From: Hyphomicrobiaceae bacterium
Lineage (GTDB): Bacteria; Pseudomonadota; Alphaproteobacteria; Rhizobiales; Hyphomicrobiaceae
Length of the DNA: 64,000 nt
Assembly (NCBI GenBank): GCA_030655135.1
Contig: JAURWC010000022.1
Location: forward strand, 329,846-393,845
Direction: 5' to 3'
The stretch's first letter is position 1. Every line of letters begins with the position of its first letter. A program made the translations under genes and the position numbers. Under the pieces are notes generated by a model. That model saw nothing but the letters and a program-made list of their open reading frames with translations. It did not search any database and was not told the DNA's origin. Positions 26,559 through 37,022 of this stretch are shown here, in pieces.

Positions 26559-27572
26559 ATGAAAGCCGTTGCCCTCACCCGCTATCTGCCGATCGACAAT
26601 CCAGGGTCGTTGGTGGACGTCGACTTGCCGAAGCCGCAGCCCGGCGGGCATGACCTGCTCGTTGCCGTGAAGGCGATCGCCGTCAATCCGGTCGATACCA
26701 AAGTGCGGTCGCCGAAGGACAAGGTGGAGCCGTCGCCGCGCGTCATCGGCTATGACGCGGCCGGTGTCGTCGAGGCCGTCGGGCCGGACGTGACGCTGTT
26801 CAAGGTTGGCGACGAGGTGTTCTACGCGGGCGACATCACGCGGGCCGGAACAAACAGCGAATTTCATCTCGCCGACGAGCGCGTGGTGGGACGCAAGCCA
26901 AAGTCGCTGAGCGTTGCCGAGGCGGCGGCGCTGCCGCTGACGTCGATCACCGCCTACGAAGTGCTGTTCGATCGTATCGGCATCGATGCCGGCGGACGCG
27001 ACAAAGGCAAGACGCTGCTGATCATTGGTGGCGCGGGCGGTGTCGGGTCGATCGCGATCCAGCTGGCGAAGCTCGCGGGACAGGTGGTGGTGACGACGGC
27101 GTCGCGGCCGGAGACGATCGACTGGGTGCGCAAGCTCGGTGCGGACCATGTCATCAATCATCGCCAGCCGTTGAAGCCGCAGCTGGATGCGCTGGGGCTG
27201 ACCAATATCGACAACGTTGCCGTGTTCAACGACACCGACCAGCACTGGAATGCGGCGGTTGAGATCGTCAAACCGCAAGGCACGATCGGATTGATCGTCG
27301 AGAACGCCAAGCCGCTCGATCAAAGCGTGGCAAAGGGCAAGTCGGTGAAACTGGCGTGGGAGATGATGTTCACGCGCGCCATGTACAAAACGCCCGACAT
27401 GATCGAGCAACACAACCTGTTGAACAAGGTCTCGGCCTGGATCGACGACGGCACATTGCGCACGACGGCGAACGACGCGATGACGCCGATCAATGCTGCA
27501 AACCTGCGTAAGGCGCACAAGGCACTGGAAGAGGGCAGCGTGATCGGCAAGATCACGCTGGAAGGCTGGTGA
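26559..27572 (+). CDS. Zinc-type-alcohol-dehydrogenase-like quinone oxidoreductase (MDR family)
   Basis: A 337-residue medium-chain reductase. The N-terminal GroES-like part reads VAVKAIAVNPVDTKVRSP and VIGYDAAGVVEAVGPDV; the NAD(P)H fold has IIGGAGGVGSIAIQLAKLAG near 152-171. Zinc-ligand Cys residues are absent, as expected for the zinc-independent quinone oxidoreductase group (often labelled zinc-binding alcohol dehydrogenase family). The stop overlaps the cupin start as TGATG. It probably belongs to a stress or detoxification operon. Confidence 0.88.
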   Translation: MKAVALTRYLPIDNPGSLVDVDLPKPQPGGHDLLVAVKAIAVNPVDTKVRSPKDKVEPSPRVIGYDAAGVVEAVGPDVTLFKVGDEVFYAGDITRAGTNSEFHLADERVVGRKPKSLSVAEAAALPLTSITAYEVLFDRIGIDAGGRDKGKTLLIIGGAGGVGSIAIQLAKLAGQVVVTTASRPETIDWVRKLGADHVINHRQPLKPQLDALGLTNIDNVAVFNDTDQHWNAAVEIVKPQGTIGLIVENAKPLDQSVAKGKSVKLAWEMMFTRAMYKTPDMIEQHNLLNKVSAWIDDGTLRTTANDAMTPINAANLRKAHKALEEGSVIGKITLEGW

Positions 27573-27910
27573 TGTCCGTTGCCGACGAGCGCGAGTTGCA
27601 GGCCGGTCGCGGTAATGACCGTATCGGCACCGAACTCGTGTCGGAAACCGATACGCTGCGCGTCTGGCACCTGCGTCTCAAGCCGGGCGAGCGCCTGCCG
27701 TATCACCGGCACGACCGGCCATATTTCTGGACCGTGCTGACGGATGGTAGCGGCCGTTCACGCTATGGCGACGGTCGCGTTGCCGACATCACGTACCGGG
27801 CGGGAGACACAAAGCATTTCGTGCTTACGCCCGATACGGCGTTTGTTCACGACCTGGCAAATACGGGCGAAAGCGACCTCGTGTTTGTAACTGTGGAGTT
27901 CAAGCCATGA
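27572..27910 (+). CDS. Small cupin-domain protein
   Basis: A 112-residue single-domain cupin. The first metal motif shows as LKPGERLPYHRHDRPYFWTV (His pair) and the second as GDTKHFVLTPDTAFVHDLAN. No ligand or reaction can be assigned. It overlaps the MDR gene by one base and is coupled to the VOC gene by ATGA, so the three are probably translated from one message. Confidence 0.8.
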   Translation: MSVADERELQAGRGNDRIGTELVSETDTLRVWHLRLKPGERLPYHRHDRPYFWTVLTDGSGRSRYGDGRVADITYRAGDTKHFVLTPDTAFVHDLANTGESDLVFVTVEFKP

Positions 27911-28290
27911 TGCTGGATCACGTGACGATCAGGTCGTCCGAGTTGGCGGCGACGCGGGCGTTCTTCATCGATCTGTTCGATCTGGAGGAGGGGCCGCGGC
28001 CGGCGGAGATCAAACGCATTCCGGGACATTGGCTGTATGCCAAGGGAGAGCCGATCGTTCACATTATCGGAAACCGTGGTCTGCGGGACATGCCGGATGT
28101 GGCGTCTGATGCCATCGATCACGTGGCATTCCGGCTCGACGATTTTGTGGGCTTCAAGCAGCGGTTGGCGCGTCTGGATATTCCGCATTCGGATATGGAG
28201 CTGGCTGAGCTCAATGAGCGCCGCGTCTTCTTGCGGGCGCCCGGTGGGCCACTGATCGAGGCGGTGTTCCGCGAGCCCAGACTGGCCTGA
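27907..28290 (+). CDS. VOC (glyoxalase/bleomycin-resistance) family protein
   Basis: A 127-residue two-module VOC protein: MLDHVTIRSSELAATRAFFIDLFDL at the start, then AIDHVAFRLDDFVGFKQRL and VFLRAPGGPLIEAVF. His residues in the DHVT and DHVAF strands and the final Glu fit the metal site of extradiol-dioxygenase-like folds. The reaction is unknown. It follows the cupin gene with 4-base overlap. Confidence 0.85.
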   Translation: MMLDHVTIRSSELAATRAFFIDLFDLEEGPRPAEIKRIPGHWLYAKGEPIVHIIGNRGLRDMPDVASDAIDHVAFRLDDFVGFKQRLARLDIPHSDMELAELNERRVFLRAPGGPLIEAVFREPRLA

Positions 28291-28371
28291 ATGTTGCTAT
28301 GCCATGCGTTAGACTCGTTGAACCGGTAGGGTGCGCCGACTTGGTTCAGCGAATCAGATATCGATTGATGC

Positions 28372-29667
28372 ATGTCGAACATTCAGGATCAGACCTTCGG
28401 TAATTTTACGCATTGGCTGGCTGCCTACCTGCAATCTGCGGATGGGCAGGTTGCGGTGGTAGGTGTGGGCGTCGCGATCGTGATGGCACTTGCGGTCGCC
28501 GTGGTCTTGGCCGGCGCGCGCCGCCGCCGGCAATCGCGCGATGAGATGCGCGACATGCGCTCGGTTGCGGAAAACCAGTTCGCCGAAATCAAGGGCCGTC
28601 TGACGGCGATGGCCGAAGTCTCGGCGCAGCGCCAGATGGAGCAGGCGCAGGTTCTGACGCAGTCCATGGAGGGCTTCGGACGGCGCTTTTCGGAGAGTCT
28701 GCTCGATACGCAGCGCCAGACCGGCGATACGGTTGCGCGCATGAGTGAGCGCATCGACAGCCTGCAACGTCATCTGGCGCAGACGCTCGACGGTGTAACG
28801 AACCGGGTCGGCGACAGCCTTGCGGCGGAAGGGCGCCGCACGAGTGAGAGCCTTTCGACCTTGAACGAACGGCTGGCGGTCATCGACGACGCGCGGCAAA
28901 GCCTGGCGCATCTGTCGTCCGAGGTGATCTCGCTGCAGGGCGTGCTGTCCAACAAGCAGGCGCGCGGTGCCTTCGGGCAGGTGCGGATGGAAACGATCAT
29001 CCGCGATGCGCTGCCGGCGGGCGCTTACGAATTCCAGCCGACGCTGTCGAACGGCAAGCGGCCGGACTGTGTGATCAAGCTGCCGAATACGCCAGCCCCG
29101 CTGGTGGTCGACAGCAAGTTTCCGCTCGAAGGCTTCGAGGCGTTGCGCGTGGCGCGCAGCGCTGAGGAGACGAAGGCGGCGAATACGGCTATTCGCGAGG
29201 CCGTGGGACGGCACATCGACGACATTGCTGAGAAGTATCTCATCGCGGGCGAGACGCAGGACACGGCGCTGATGTTCGTGCCGTCGGAGTCGATCTACGG
29301 CGATCTGCACGAGCACTTCTCGGATCTGGTGCAGCGGGCGCATCGCTCGCGCATCGTCATCGTGGCGCCGAACATTCTCATGCTTGCGGTGCAAACGGTT
29401 CAGGCCGTCATCAAGGACGTGCGTATGCGTGATCAGGCCGGGCTGATCCAGCGCGAGGTCGGATTTTTGCTTGGCGACGTGGCGCGGCTGGCCGATCGGG
29501 TCAATGAGCTGGAGAAGCATTTCCAGCTCGCGGTGAAGGCGCTGGAGAAGCTCGATACGTCGGCGGGCAAAATCACCAGCCGTGGCGAGCGCATTCGTTC
29601 GCTGGAACTGGTCGAAAGCCCCGCAGCGACTGTTCCTGAGACGCCGCTGCTGAAAGCCGGCGAATAA
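28372..29667 (+). CDS. rmuC: DNA recombination protein RmuC
   Basis: A 431-residue RmuC homologue. An N-terminal TM (VAVVGVGVAIVMALAVAVVL, about 23-42) anchors it to the membrane; a long coiled coil follows to about 190, then the nuclease-like core with GAFGQVRMETIIRDALP, LPNTPAPLVVDSKFPLEGFEAL, and VPSESIYGDLHEHF. RmuC limits inversion recombination at short inverted repeats and belongs to the PD-(D/E)XK-like superfamily. A stand-alone gene, followed closely by the permease. Confidence 0.92.
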   Translation: MSNIQDQTFGNFTHWLAAYLQSADGQVAVVGVGVAIVMALAVAVVLAGARRRRQSRDEMRDMRSVAENQFAEIKGRLTAMAEVSAQRQMEQAQVLTQSMEGFGRRFSESLLDTQRQTGDTVARMSERIDSLQRHLAQTLDGVTNRVGDSLAAEGRRTSESLSTLNERLAVIDDARQSLAHLSSEVISLQGVLSNKQARGAFGQVRMETIIRDALPAGAYEFQPTLSNGKRPDCVIKLPNTPAPLVVDSKFPLEGFEALRVARSAEETKAANTAIREAVGRHIDDIAEKYLIAGETQDTALMFVPSESIYGDLHEHFSDLVQRAHRSRIVIVAPNILMLAVQTVQAVIKDVRMRDQAGLIQREVGFLLGDVARLADRVNELEKHFQLAVKALEKLDTSAGKITSRGERIRSLELVESPAATVPETPLLKAGE

Positions 29668-29742
29668 GCTTCGGCTTGGTGTTCGCGTGCGGACCGCTAT
29701 AGTCGCGTGCAAAGAGCGATAGCGCGCGAGGACCCATCCCGA

Positions 29743-31095
29743 ATGAGCACCACCACTGCCGGCGACGGCCACTCCCCAGCCCTGCAACGTACGATCGGGC
29801 CGGTTCAGCTCACGCTCTATGCGCTCGGCAGCATGCTTGGTGCCGGCATCTACGGGTTGATCGGCAAAGCCGCCGGTCAAATGGGTAATGCGGTCTGGCT
29901 GTCGTTCCTGGTGGCTGTGGTGGCCGCGCTGTTGACTGCGCTGTCATATGCGTCGCTGGGATCGCGGCATCCGCGGGCAGGCGGTGCCGCCTACGTGACG
30001 CAGCGCGCCTACGGCATTCCGATATTGAGCTTCATGGTGGGGCTGGCGCTCGTTTGCTCCGGCCTGACGTCGGTGGCGACGCAGTCGCGCGTGTTCGCCG
30101 AGAACCTCAGCAAGCTCACCGGGATTGAATCGCTGCCGATCTGGTTGATTGCGTTAGGATTCGTGATGCTGCTGGCGGGCCTGGTATTTCGCGGCATTCG
30201 CGAGTCCATGTGGGTCAACGTCGTGTGCACGCTGATCGAGGCGGCGGGACTGCTGCTCGTCGTGGCGGTGGGCATGTCGTTCTGGGGAAGCGTCAACTAT
30301 TTCGAGACGCCACGGGAGACGTCCGATTCGTCTCTGGTGTTGCTCGTCATCCAGGGCGCGGTGCTGACGTTCTTTGCGTTCATCGGCTTTGAGGACACGA
30401 TCAACGTCGCCGAAGAGGTGAAGAACCCGCAGACGACGTTGCCGCTAGCGCTGGTGTCCGCGACGGTTATCGCGGCCGTGCTGTATGTGGCCATTGCCGT
30501 GACGGCGGTTAGCGTGGTGCCGGCACACGAGCTGGCCGATGCGCCGAGCCCGCTGTCCAAGGTGATGGAAGGCGCGGCGCCGAATTTCCCGCCGATCATT
30601 CTCGTGCTGATCACGATGTTCGCGGTCGCCAATACCGCGCTGGTCAACTACATCACCGCGTCCCGCCTGATGTACGGCATGGCCAAGCAAGGGCTGCTGC
30701 CGGAGCGGCTGGGCGAGGTGCACGCGACGCGGCAGACGCCGCATATCGCAACGATGGTGCTTTTCGCGGTGGTCGCGCCGCTGGCCCTGTTCGGCGGGAT
30801 TTCGGAGCTGGCGTCGGCAACGGTGCTGCTGCTGCTCGTGGTGTTCGCCATCGTCAACGGTGCGCTGATCATTCTGAAACAGCGGCCTGGGGAACTGAAA
30901 GGCGCTTTCGAAGTGCCTCTGTTCGTGCCGATCGGGGGCGCGGCAATCTGTGCGGTCTTGATCGTGTCGCGGCTGGCATCGGAAGACTGGCACGCGCCCG
31001 CGATCGCGGGCGCCTTGCTGGCAGCAATCGCTGTGATCTATTTCGTGCTACGGCCGAAGGCGATCGACACGACTGAGGATGAGGCTTCCGTCTAA
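29743..31095 (+). CDS. APC-superfamily amino acid permease
   Basis: A 450-residue inner-membrane transporter with about 12 TM helices. The TM1 unwound substrate site [17 protein letters not shown] is clear near residue 28, and TM6 holds [20 protein letters not shown] near 222. The substrate, probably a neutral amino acid or amine, cannot be told. ATG 29743 was preferred to GTG 29707 because the extra 12 residues look non-coding. Its stop codon overlaps by 4 bases the stop of the convergent ABC permease gene. Confidence 0.9.
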   Translation: MSTTTAGDGHSPALQRTIGPVQLTLYALGSMLGAGIYGLIGKAAGQMGNAVWLSFLVAVVAALLTALSYASLGSRHPRAGGAAYVTQRAYGIPILSFMVGLALVCSGLTSVATQSRVFAENLSKLTGIESLPIWLIALGFVMLLAGLVFRGIRESMWVNVVCTLIEAAGLLLVVAVGMSFWGSVNYFETPRETSDSSLVLLVIQGAVLTFFAFIGFEDTINVAEEVKNPQTTLPLALVSATVIAAVLYVAIAVTAVSVVPAHELADAPSPLSKVMEGAAPNFPPIILVLITMFAVANTALVNYITASRLMYGMAKQGLLPERLGEVHATRQTPHIATMVLFAVVAPLALFGGISELASATVLLLLVVFAIVNGALIILKQRPGELKGAFEVPLFVPIGGAAICAVLIVSRLASEDWHAPAIAGALLAAIAVIYFVLRPKAIDTTEDEASV

Positions 31096-31853
31096 TTCTT
31101 CAGACGGTAGCCGGTCTTGAACATCCACGAGATGACGGCGAGACAAGCGAGCATGAAAGCCACGGTTGCGGCGATGCTTACGGTGACGTCGACGTCGGAG
31201 ATCTCAAAGAAGCTCCAGCGGAAGCCGCTGACCAGGTAGACCACGGGGTTGAAGTGCGACACCGTCTGCCAGAACTCCGGCAGCATCTTTATCGAATAGA
31301 ACGTACCGCCCAGGAACGTCAGCGGGGTGATGACGAGCAGCGGGATGACCTGTAGCCGCTCGAAGCCGTCTGCCCAGAGCCCGATGATGAACCCGAATAG
31401 GCTGAACGTCACGGCGGTGAGCACCAGGAAGCTGATCATCAAAATGGGATGGGCGATGTGCAGGTCGACGAAGAAGGCTGCGGTCGCCAGGATGACGACG
31501 CCGAGAAGGATCGACTTGGAGGCCGCGGCGCCGACGTAACCGAGTACGACTTCCAACGGCGATACGGGTGCCGAGAGCAGCTCGTAGATGGTTCCTGAAA
31601 AGCGCGGGAAGTAGATGCCGAACGACGCGTTGGCGACGCTTTGCGTGAGCAGCGACAGCATGATCAGGCCAGGCACGATGAAGGCGCCGTAGCTGACGCC
31701 CTCGATCTGCGGAATGCGCGAGCCGATGGCCGTGCCGAAGACGACAAAATACAGCGAAGTGGAAAGCACCGGCGAAACGATGCTCTGCATCAGCGTGCGC
31801 CAGGCGCGCGACATCTCGAAGCGATAGATTGCCCAGACTGCGCGATAGTTCAT
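31092..31853 (-). CDS. ABC-2 type transporter permease (YadH-like)
   Basis: A 253-residue six-TM permease. It begins [35 protein letters not shown] and has the ABC-2 signature [16 protein letters not shown]...[15 protein letters not shown]. It pairs with the ATPase gene just upstream (ATGA overlap). E. coli YadGH and NodIJ/Drr-type exporters have this arrangement; the exported substrate is not known. Confidence 0.9.
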   Translation of the reverse strand: MNYRAVWAIYRFEMSRAWRTLMQSIVSPVLSTSLYFVVFGTAIGSRIPQIEGVSYGAFIVPGLIMLSLLTQSVANASFGIYFPRFSGTIYELLSAPVSPLEVVLGYVGAAASKSILLGVVILATAAFFVDLHIAHPILMISFLVLTAVTFSLFGFIIGLWADGFERLQVIPLLVITPLTFLGGTFYSIKMLPEFWQTVSHFNPVVYLVSGFRWSFFEISDVDVTVSIAATVAFMLACLAVISWMFKTGYRLKN

Positions 31854-32776
31854 CGGGATGCCTTCACCAGATCGACGAAAATGTCCTCGAGCGAGCTCTG
31901 CGTCGTATCGAGGTCGGAGAAGGAAACACCGGCGGCGCCCATGGCGCTGAGCAGCGACGTGATGCCCGTGCGCTCGGCGCGCGTGTCGTACGTGTAGATC
32001 AGCTGATTGCGATCGGCGCCAAGCTCCAGTCCGAATTGGGCTAGGCCGCTGGGGATGGCATCGAGCGCGCTATTGAGCTGCAGCACGAGTTGCTTCTTGC
32101 CCAACTTGCGCATCAACTCGTCTTTGCGCTCCACCAGCACGATCTCGCCGTGGTTGATGACGCCGATACGATCGGCCATCTCCTCGGCTTCCTCGATGTA
32201 GTGCGTCGTCAAGATGACGGTGACGCCGCTCGCACGCAATTCGCGCACGCTCTGCCACATGTCTTTGCGCAGTTCGACGTCGACGCCTGCCGTCGGCTCG
32301 TCGAGGAACAGGATGCGCGGCTCGTGCGATAGCGCCTTGGCGATCAGCAAGCGGCGCTTCATGCCGCCAGACAGTTCGCGTACCTTGCGGTCTTTCTTGT
32401 CCCACAGTGACAAGTCGCGGAGGACCTTTTCGATGTGCTTGGGATTTGAAGGCTTACCGAACAGGCCGCGGCTGAAGGATGTCGTGTTCCAAACCGTCTC
32501 GAAAGCGTCGGTCGTCAGTTCCTGCGGCACCAAGCCGATCATGGAGCGAACGGCGCGGTAATCACGCGCGATGTCCATGCCGTCGACCGTGACGCTGCCT
32601 GAGGACGGGTTGACGATGCCGCAGATGATGCTGATCAGCGTCGTCTTGCCGGCGCCGTTGGGGCCCAGCAGTGCCAGGATCTCGCCCTTGTCGATGCTAA
32701 GATTCACGGACTTCAGCGCCTGGAAGCCACTGGCGTACGTTTTCGAGATTTCGGAGACGTTGATGATGGGCTGCAT
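31850..32776 (-). CDS. ABC transporter ATP-binding protein (YadG/DrrA-like)
   Basis: A 308-residue cytosolic ATPase. Walker A is GPNGAGKTT near residue 38, the Q-loop VPQELTT, the signature [17 protein letters not shown] near 138, Walker [13 protein letters not shown] near 156, then [21 protein letters not shown]. The C-terminal extension (about 230-308) is typical of the DrrA/NodI group. Co-translated with the permease that follows. The 258 bases beyond its start (32777-33034) show no gene. Confidence 0.93.
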   Translation of the reverse strand: MQPIINVSEISKTYASGFQALKSVNLSIDKGEILALLGPNGAGKTTLISIICGIVNPSSGSVTVDGMDIARDYRAVRSMIGLVPQELTTDAFETVWNTTSFSRGLFGKPSNPKHIEKVLRDLSLWDKKDRKVRELSGGMKRRLLIAKALSHEPRILFLDEPTAGVDVELRKDMWQSVRELRASGVTVILTTHYIEEAEEMADRIGVINHGEIVLVERKDELMRKLGKKQLVLQLNSALDAIPSGLAQFGLELGADRNQLIYTYDTRAERTGITSLLSAMGAAGVSFSDLDTTQSSLEDIFVDLVKASR

Positions 32777-33034
32777 TCAATCCCCGGAAGTCATCGCGGA
32801 GGGTCGCGGCACGTATGTATGGCACATGAGGGCGAATGCCAAGCTCGGCGGTCTAACGGCACAATCTCGGGCGCGTAATCCGAGCGCTGTTACATTTTAT
32901 CGGCCAGCGCCATCGCGAAGCACGGTCGCGTCGATGCAGGCGACTGTGCGATGTGGTTGCAAATGGTCTACTCCGCAAAGAAGCGTGCCCAGGCCTTCCT
33001 CCTTCGAAGCGCCGGCGTCTGATCGCGACAGCGG

Positions 33035-33307
33035 TTACGGCTGCGGACTGTCTGCTGGCTGATCCTTGCTGGTGCCGGCCGGGGTTTGCACAGTCTGTTC
33101 GGATTTTCCATCTGGCTCAGCTGGAGCGGGTGCCGGTGGCGGCTGGGCGTTGGATTGGGTTGCTGCGGTATCCGCAGGATTGACGCCCATCCGCGCAACG
33201 ACGTTGCCGAGCAGCGCGACGATAACCGCCAACGCCAGCACGATGATGAACTTATTGCTGCCCCACCGCCGGGGCCGCTGCTGATCGCTGTCCCTGTCTT
33301 GCGTCAT
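33035..33307 (-). CDS. Small single-TM protein with Pro-rich tail
   Basis: A 90-residue frame. Residues 1-17 are polar (QDRDSDQQRPRRWGSNK), then one TM (FIIVLALAVIVALLGNVVARM) and a proline-, alanine- and glutamine-rich tail (PPPAPAPAEPDGK). The ATG at 33307 has GGAG 8 bases ahead. The predicted topology is cytoplasmic N-terminus and periplasmic tail. No family is recognised. Confidence 0.6.
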   Translation of the reverse strand: MTQDRDSDQQRPRRWGSNKFIIVLALAVIVALLGNVVARMGVNPADTAATQSNAQPPPAPAPAEPDGKSEQTVQTPAGTSKDQPADSPQP

Positions 33308-33452
33308 CGCGTGCACTCCGCTGCGTCAAACCACGTGGGTAAAGCGTCGCGTCCCGGATGTAGTTCCTGCACGCGGCGCCGGGCCCACACGAACCAGATT
33401 GTACGCAAGGTCAGGGCGCTAGTGGGCCGGTTCAATTAACTATTTCGATTGT

Positions 33453-33528
33453 TGGTGGAGCCGATCGGGATCGAACCGACGACCTCTGCAGTGCGATTGC
33501 AGCGCTCTCCCATCTGAGCTACGGCCCC
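33453..33528 (-). tRNA. tRNA-Ala (anticodon CGC)
   Basis: On the minus strand the acceptor GGGGCCG (33528 downward) pairs with CGGCTCC (one G-U), the D stem reads GCTC/GAGC, the anticodon stem CTGCA/TGCAG encloses the loop ATCGCAC, so the anticodon is CGC reading the alanine codon GCG. The T arm is GTCGG-TTCGATC-CCGAT. The discriminator base is A, and CCA is encoded at 33455-33453. Confidence 0.95.
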
Positions 33529-33660
33529 AGGCAGGGCCCGTATTTAAAGGGCGGGGCTGCAAAGATGTCAAGAAAACGGGCCAGCGGCGGCGACCCGGCT
33601 TGCCGGGGTGCGATTGGGCCGGTATTGCTCTGCCTCGAACATCGGCGAGGCAAATCCTTC

Positions 33661-33957
33661 ATGATCGAGCTGCTTGGTTTTATTAGCTATCTCATCACGC
33701 TTTACATCTACATCATCATCGCGGCCGCGCTTTTGAGCGTGCTGATGGCTTTCAACGTCGTCAATCCGTACAACCCGGTGGTGCGCAGCATTTATGGCGG
33801 TCTGAACGCCGTGACGGAGCCGGTGTTGCGGCCGATCCGTAATATACTGCCCGACACAGGCGGGATCGATTTTTCGCCGCTGGTGCTGATCCTATTCTTG
33901 ATGTTCGTGCAAAGCGTTGTCCTGCCAAATCTTGCCAAGCTCTTCCTCGGCGCCTGA
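33661..33957 (+). CDS. YggT family membrane protein
   Basis: A 98-residue integral membrane protein with two hydrophobic segments (FISYLITLYIYIIIAAALLSVLMAF and LVLILFLMFVQSVVLPN) and the family block PYNPVVRSIYGGLNAVTEPVLRPIRNILP. YggT proteins are linked to cell division and osmotic stress in other bacteria. The ATG at 33661 was chosen; a longer frame from 33565 adds non-family residues. It is followed by the DUF167 gene, as in many proteobacteria. Confidence 0.93.
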   Translation: MIELLGFISYLITLYIYIIIAAALLSVLMAFNVVNPYNPVVRSIYGGLNAVTEPVLRPIRNILPDTGGIDFSPLVLILFLMFVQSVVLPNLAKLFLGA

Positions 33958-33990
33958 CCGGTGCTGGCCGGATCACTCGTGGAGGAGACA

Positions 33991-34308
33991 ATGCTACCCT
34001 TCAGGGTAGCTGGCGGGTGCGTCATCGTGCGGGTGCGTCTTACGCCGAAATCTTCTCTAGATGCTGTAGGCGAAATCACGCCGACTGCGGACGGCCCGGC
34101 CATCTCCATGCGGGTACGCGCGTTGCCGTCAGACGGAGAGGCCAACGCCGCGGTGATCCGGCTTTTCGCTGGCTGGATCGGCGTTGCACAGCGTGACGTG
34201 CGGCTCACGGCTGGCGCCAAGGGACGCATCAAATCGCTCACGATCGACGGCGATCCAGTCCGCCTGGCGGAATTGATCGCGCAGAAATTCAAGCCGGCAA
34301 CGGCATAA
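33991..34308 (+). CDS. DUF167 (YggU) family protein
   Basis: A 105-residue protein of unknown function. Typical segments: [17 protein letters not shown] near 14, [26 protein letters not shown] near 44, and [19 protein letters not shown] near 73. ATG 33991 has GGAGG at 5 bases' distance and is preferred to GTG 33961. It is in tandem with the YggT gene. Confidence 0.92.
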   Translation: MLPFRVAGGCVIVRVRLTPKSSLDAVGEITPTADGPAISMRVRALPSDGEANAAVIRLFAGWIGVAQRDVRLTAGAKGRIKSLTIDGDPVRLAELIAQKFKPATA

Positions 34309-34352
34309 CAACCAGAAGACTTAAAACCAGAAGACTGGGAGGAGACGTTTCA

Positions 34353-35228
34353 ATGTCCGAGGCTCGTGTAATCGATGGCAAGGAAATTGCCGCAAAGGTT
34401 CGTGCCGACGTTGCCGCCGAAGTGAAGAGCCTGAAGGCCAGCCACGGCCTGACGCCGGGCCTGGCCGTCGTGCTCGTCGGCGAAGATCCGGCCAGCAAGG
34501 TCTACGTGCGCAACAAGGCGGCCCAGACCGTCGAGTGCGGTATGAACTCCTGGGAGCACAAGCTGCCGGAGGACACGTCAGAGGCCGACGTGCTGGCGAT
34601 GGTCGACAAGCTGAACAAGGACAAGGCGGTCAACGGCATCCTTGTGCAGTTGCCGCTTCCCAAGCACATCGATTCCACGAAGGTGCTGAACTCGATCGAT
34701 CCCGACAAGGATGTCGACGGGTTTCATCCCGTCAACGTTGGCCGGCTGGGCATCGGCGAGCGCTCGCTGGTGCCGTGCACGCCGCGCGGCTCCGTGATCC
34801 TGGCCAAGAGCGTTATTCCGGACCTGAGCGGCTTGAATGCCGTCGTCGTCGGCCGGTCGAACATCGTCGGCAAGCCGATGCTCCAGCTGCTGCTGCAGGA
34901 AAACTGCACCGTTACGGTTGCGCACTCGCGCACGAAGGATCTGCCTGCCGTCGTTCGCCAGGCAGACCTGGTGATTGCTGCAGTGGGCCGGCCGGAGATG
35001 GTGAAGGGCGACTGGATCAAGCCGGGCGCCGTCGTGATCGACGTCGGCATCAACCGCATCACCAAGCCGGACGGCAAGGGCAAGCTGGTTGGCGACGTCG
35101 ACTATGCCGACTGCGCCAAGGTTGCCGGTGCGATTACGCCCGTTCCGGGTGGCGTTGGTCCGATGACGATCGCGTGCCTGCTGCAGAACACGGTGGATGC
35201 CACCAAGATGCAGCACGGCATCAAGTAA
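34353..35228 (+). CDS. folD: Methylenetetrahydrofolate dehydrogenase/cyclohydrolase
   Basis: Bifunctional cytosolic enzyme of one-carbon metabolism. The 291-residue sequence shows [10 protein letters not shown] (catalytic Lys near 54), [13 protein letters not shown] near 92, the NADP-binding [13 protein letters not shown] near 166, and the C-terminal [17 protein letters not shown] good ribosome site (GGGAGGAG) precedes the ATG. The terminator at 35292-35320 follows. Confidence 0.97.
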   Translation: MSEARVIDGKEIAAKVRADVAAEVKSLKASHGLTPGLAVVLVGEDPASKVYVRNKAAQTVECGMNSWEHKLPEDTSEADVLAMVDKLNKDKAVNGILVQLPLPKHIDSTKVLNSIDPDKDVDGFHPVNVGRLGIGERSLVPCTPRGSVILAKSVIPDLSGLNAVVVGRSNIVGKPMLQLLLQENCTVTVAHSRTKDLPAVVRQADLVIAAVGRPEMVKGDWIKPGAVVIDVGINRITKPDGKGKLVGDVDYADCAKVAGAITPVPGGVGPMTIACLLQNTVDATKMQHGIK

Positions 35229-35291
35229 GAAAGCGCTGCGCCCCGACTATACCTCGGCGGGATGCGAGACGTGCTAGCGTTACGAGAACAG

Positions 35292-35320
35292 AACGGGTGG
35301 CGTGAGCTGCCCGTTTTTGT
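35292..35320 (+). terminator. Intrinsic terminator after folD
   Basis: AACGGG at 35292-35297 pairs with CCCGTT at 35310-35315, and an inner GC/GC pair shortens the loop; five T residues follow. It lies 64 bases after the folD stop and before the convergent comM gene. Confidence 0.8.
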
Positions 35321-35356
35321 TTGTGTCACGCGGCCGGTCGGACGCGGCTGCGCAGC

Positions 35357-36916
35357 CTATGCGGCTTGCGACTGGCGCAGCGTCTCGCCGCGGTAGCTGA
35401 GCGCTTCAGCAATGTGGATCCGGCCAACGCCTTCCACGCCGTCGAGATCGGCAAGCGTGCGCGCAACACGCAAGGTGCGATGGAAACCGCGTGCCGACAG
35501 ATGCAACGTTTCCGCCGCCTGGCGTAGAAGTGCAAGCCCAGCGTCGTCAGGCGTTGCAATGGCGTCCAGCAGCGCACCGGAGCAATCAGCGTTGCTGCGC
35601 ACGGATTTCAATGACGGGGTACCGAACGAGGATGAGCTGCGCGCATGAACAGTGAGACGCTCGCGTTGACGTTCGCGCGCGGCGATGACGCGGGCTCGAA
35701 CGTCTGAACTGCCTTCGCTGGCCGGGGGCAAGGTGAGATCGGCGGCGGAGACGGCCGGCATCTCGATCTGCAGGTCGATGCGGTCCAGCAGCGGTCCGGA
35801 AATGCGGGCCTGGTAGTCGGCGGCGCATCGCGGGCCGCGGCGGCAGGACTGGCCGGGACCGGCGCCACCGCATTTGCAGGGGTTCATCGCCGCGACGAGT
35901 TGCACGCGGGCCGGATAGGCGATGCGGTGGTTGGCGCGGGCGATGACGACTTCGCCACTTTCGAGCGGCTGGCGGAGTGCATCGAGAACGTTGGGCTGGA
36001 ATTCCGGAAGCTCGTCCAGGAACAGCACGCCGAGGTGGGCCAGGCTGACTTCGCCCGGGCGGGGCCGTGAGCCGCCGCCGACAAGCGATGGCATGCTGGC
36101 GGAATGATGCGGCGCGCGGAACGGTCGGTCTGCTGCAAGCTTGCCTCCCATCAGTTCGCCGGCAAGCGAGTGCACCATGGAGACTTCCAGCATCTCCTCC
36201 GGCGACAGGGGAGGCAGAATGGATGGCAGGCGTGCGGCCAGCATCGACTTGCCGGAACCGGGCGGGCCGATCATCAGCAGATTGTGGCCACCGGCGGCGG
36301 CGACCTCCAGCGCACGCTTGGCGCTTTCCTGGCCGCGCACGTCCTTCAAGTTGGCCAGGTTGGTAGCGGGGCGCTCCAGGTTCGGCTTAGGCCTGGAGAG
36401 TGTCTGCAGCCCCTTGAAGTGGTTGACCAGGGCGAGCAAATGCGGCGGCGCGAGGATGTCCAGGTCTTCTCCGGCCCAGGCCGCTTCCGATCCTGCGGCA
36501 GCTGGGCAAATGAGGCCCTTGCCCATGGCGTTGGCGCCGATCGCTGCGGGAAGCGCGCCGGGAATGCCGCTGATTGATCCATCAAGCGCGAGTTCGCCGA
36601 CGGCTGCGTATCCCGACAGGGCATCTGGCGCGATGGCGCCGAGCGCGACCATCAACGCCAGGACGATCGGCAGGTCAAAGTGACTGCCTTCCTTGGGAAG
36701 GTCAGCGGGTGCAAGATTTACGGTAAGGTGCTTGTAGGGAAGCCCGAGCCCGACGGCATGCAGCGCGCCGCGAATGCGTTCCCGGCTTTCCGCGACCGCC
36801 TTGTCCGGCAGGCCGACGATGGCGAACGCTGTCAGGCCGGGCGTGATGCGCACCTGGACCTCGACAGGCCGTGCCTCGATACCGACGAACGCGAGCGTTG
36901 ATATTTGGCCGTACAT
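35357..36916 (-). CDS. comM: YifB/ComM family Mg-chelatase-like AAA+ ATPase
   Basis: A 519-residue hexameric helicase-type ATPase that promotes branch migration during natural transformation in characterised species. The N-terminal Lon-like domain has FVGIEARPVEVQVRI and HLTVNLAPADLPKEGSHFDLPI; the AAA+ core has Walker A IGPPGSGKSMLAARLPSILPP near 220, Walker B LFLDELPEF near 300, and VIARANHRIAYPARV. The C-terminal Mg-chelatase part includes a Cys cluster (CKCGG...CRRG...C) near 355. Often wrongly labelled magnesium chelatase. Confidence 0.94.
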   Translation of the reverse strand: MYGQISTLAFVGIEARPVEVQVRITPGLTAFAIVGLPDKAVAESRERIRGALHAVGLGLPYKHLTVNLAPADLPKEGSHFDLPIVLALMVALGAIAPDALSGYAAVGELALDGSISGIPGALPAAIGANAMGKGLICPAAAGSEAAWAGEDLDILAPPHLLALVNHFKGLQTLSRPKPNLERPATNLANLKDVRGQESAKRALEVAAAGGHNLLMIGPPGSGKSMLAARLPSILPPLSPEEMLEVSMVHSLAGELMGGKLAADRPFRAPHHSASMPSLVGGGSRPRPGEVSLAHLGVLFLDELPEFQPNVLDALRQPLESGEVVIARANHRIAYPARVQLVAAMNPCKCGGAGPGQSCRRGPRCAADYQARISGPLLDRIDLQIEMPAVSAADLTLPPASEGSSDVRARVIAARERQRERLTVHARSSSSFGTPSLKSVRSNADCSGALLDAIATPDDAGLALLRQAAETLHLSARGFHRTLRVARTLADLDGVEGVGRIHIAEALSYRGETLRQSQAA

Positions 36917-37022
36917 GCCGCTCTACCTGCCACGCGTCGATAAATAACGTATACGTAGCACATTGACAAGAACATTTAGAGAACGTAGTCTCGCATTGTG
37001 GAACGTTGGCTGGGTTTGGGTC

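Noticed and set aside
32571..33062. 163-codon plus-strand frame
   Set aside because: It is antisense to the ABC ATPase gene and then enters non-coding DNA; no protein-like features.
33086..33439. 117-codon plus-strand frame
   Set aside because: Antisense to the single-TM ORF, which has a ribosome site and TM helix.
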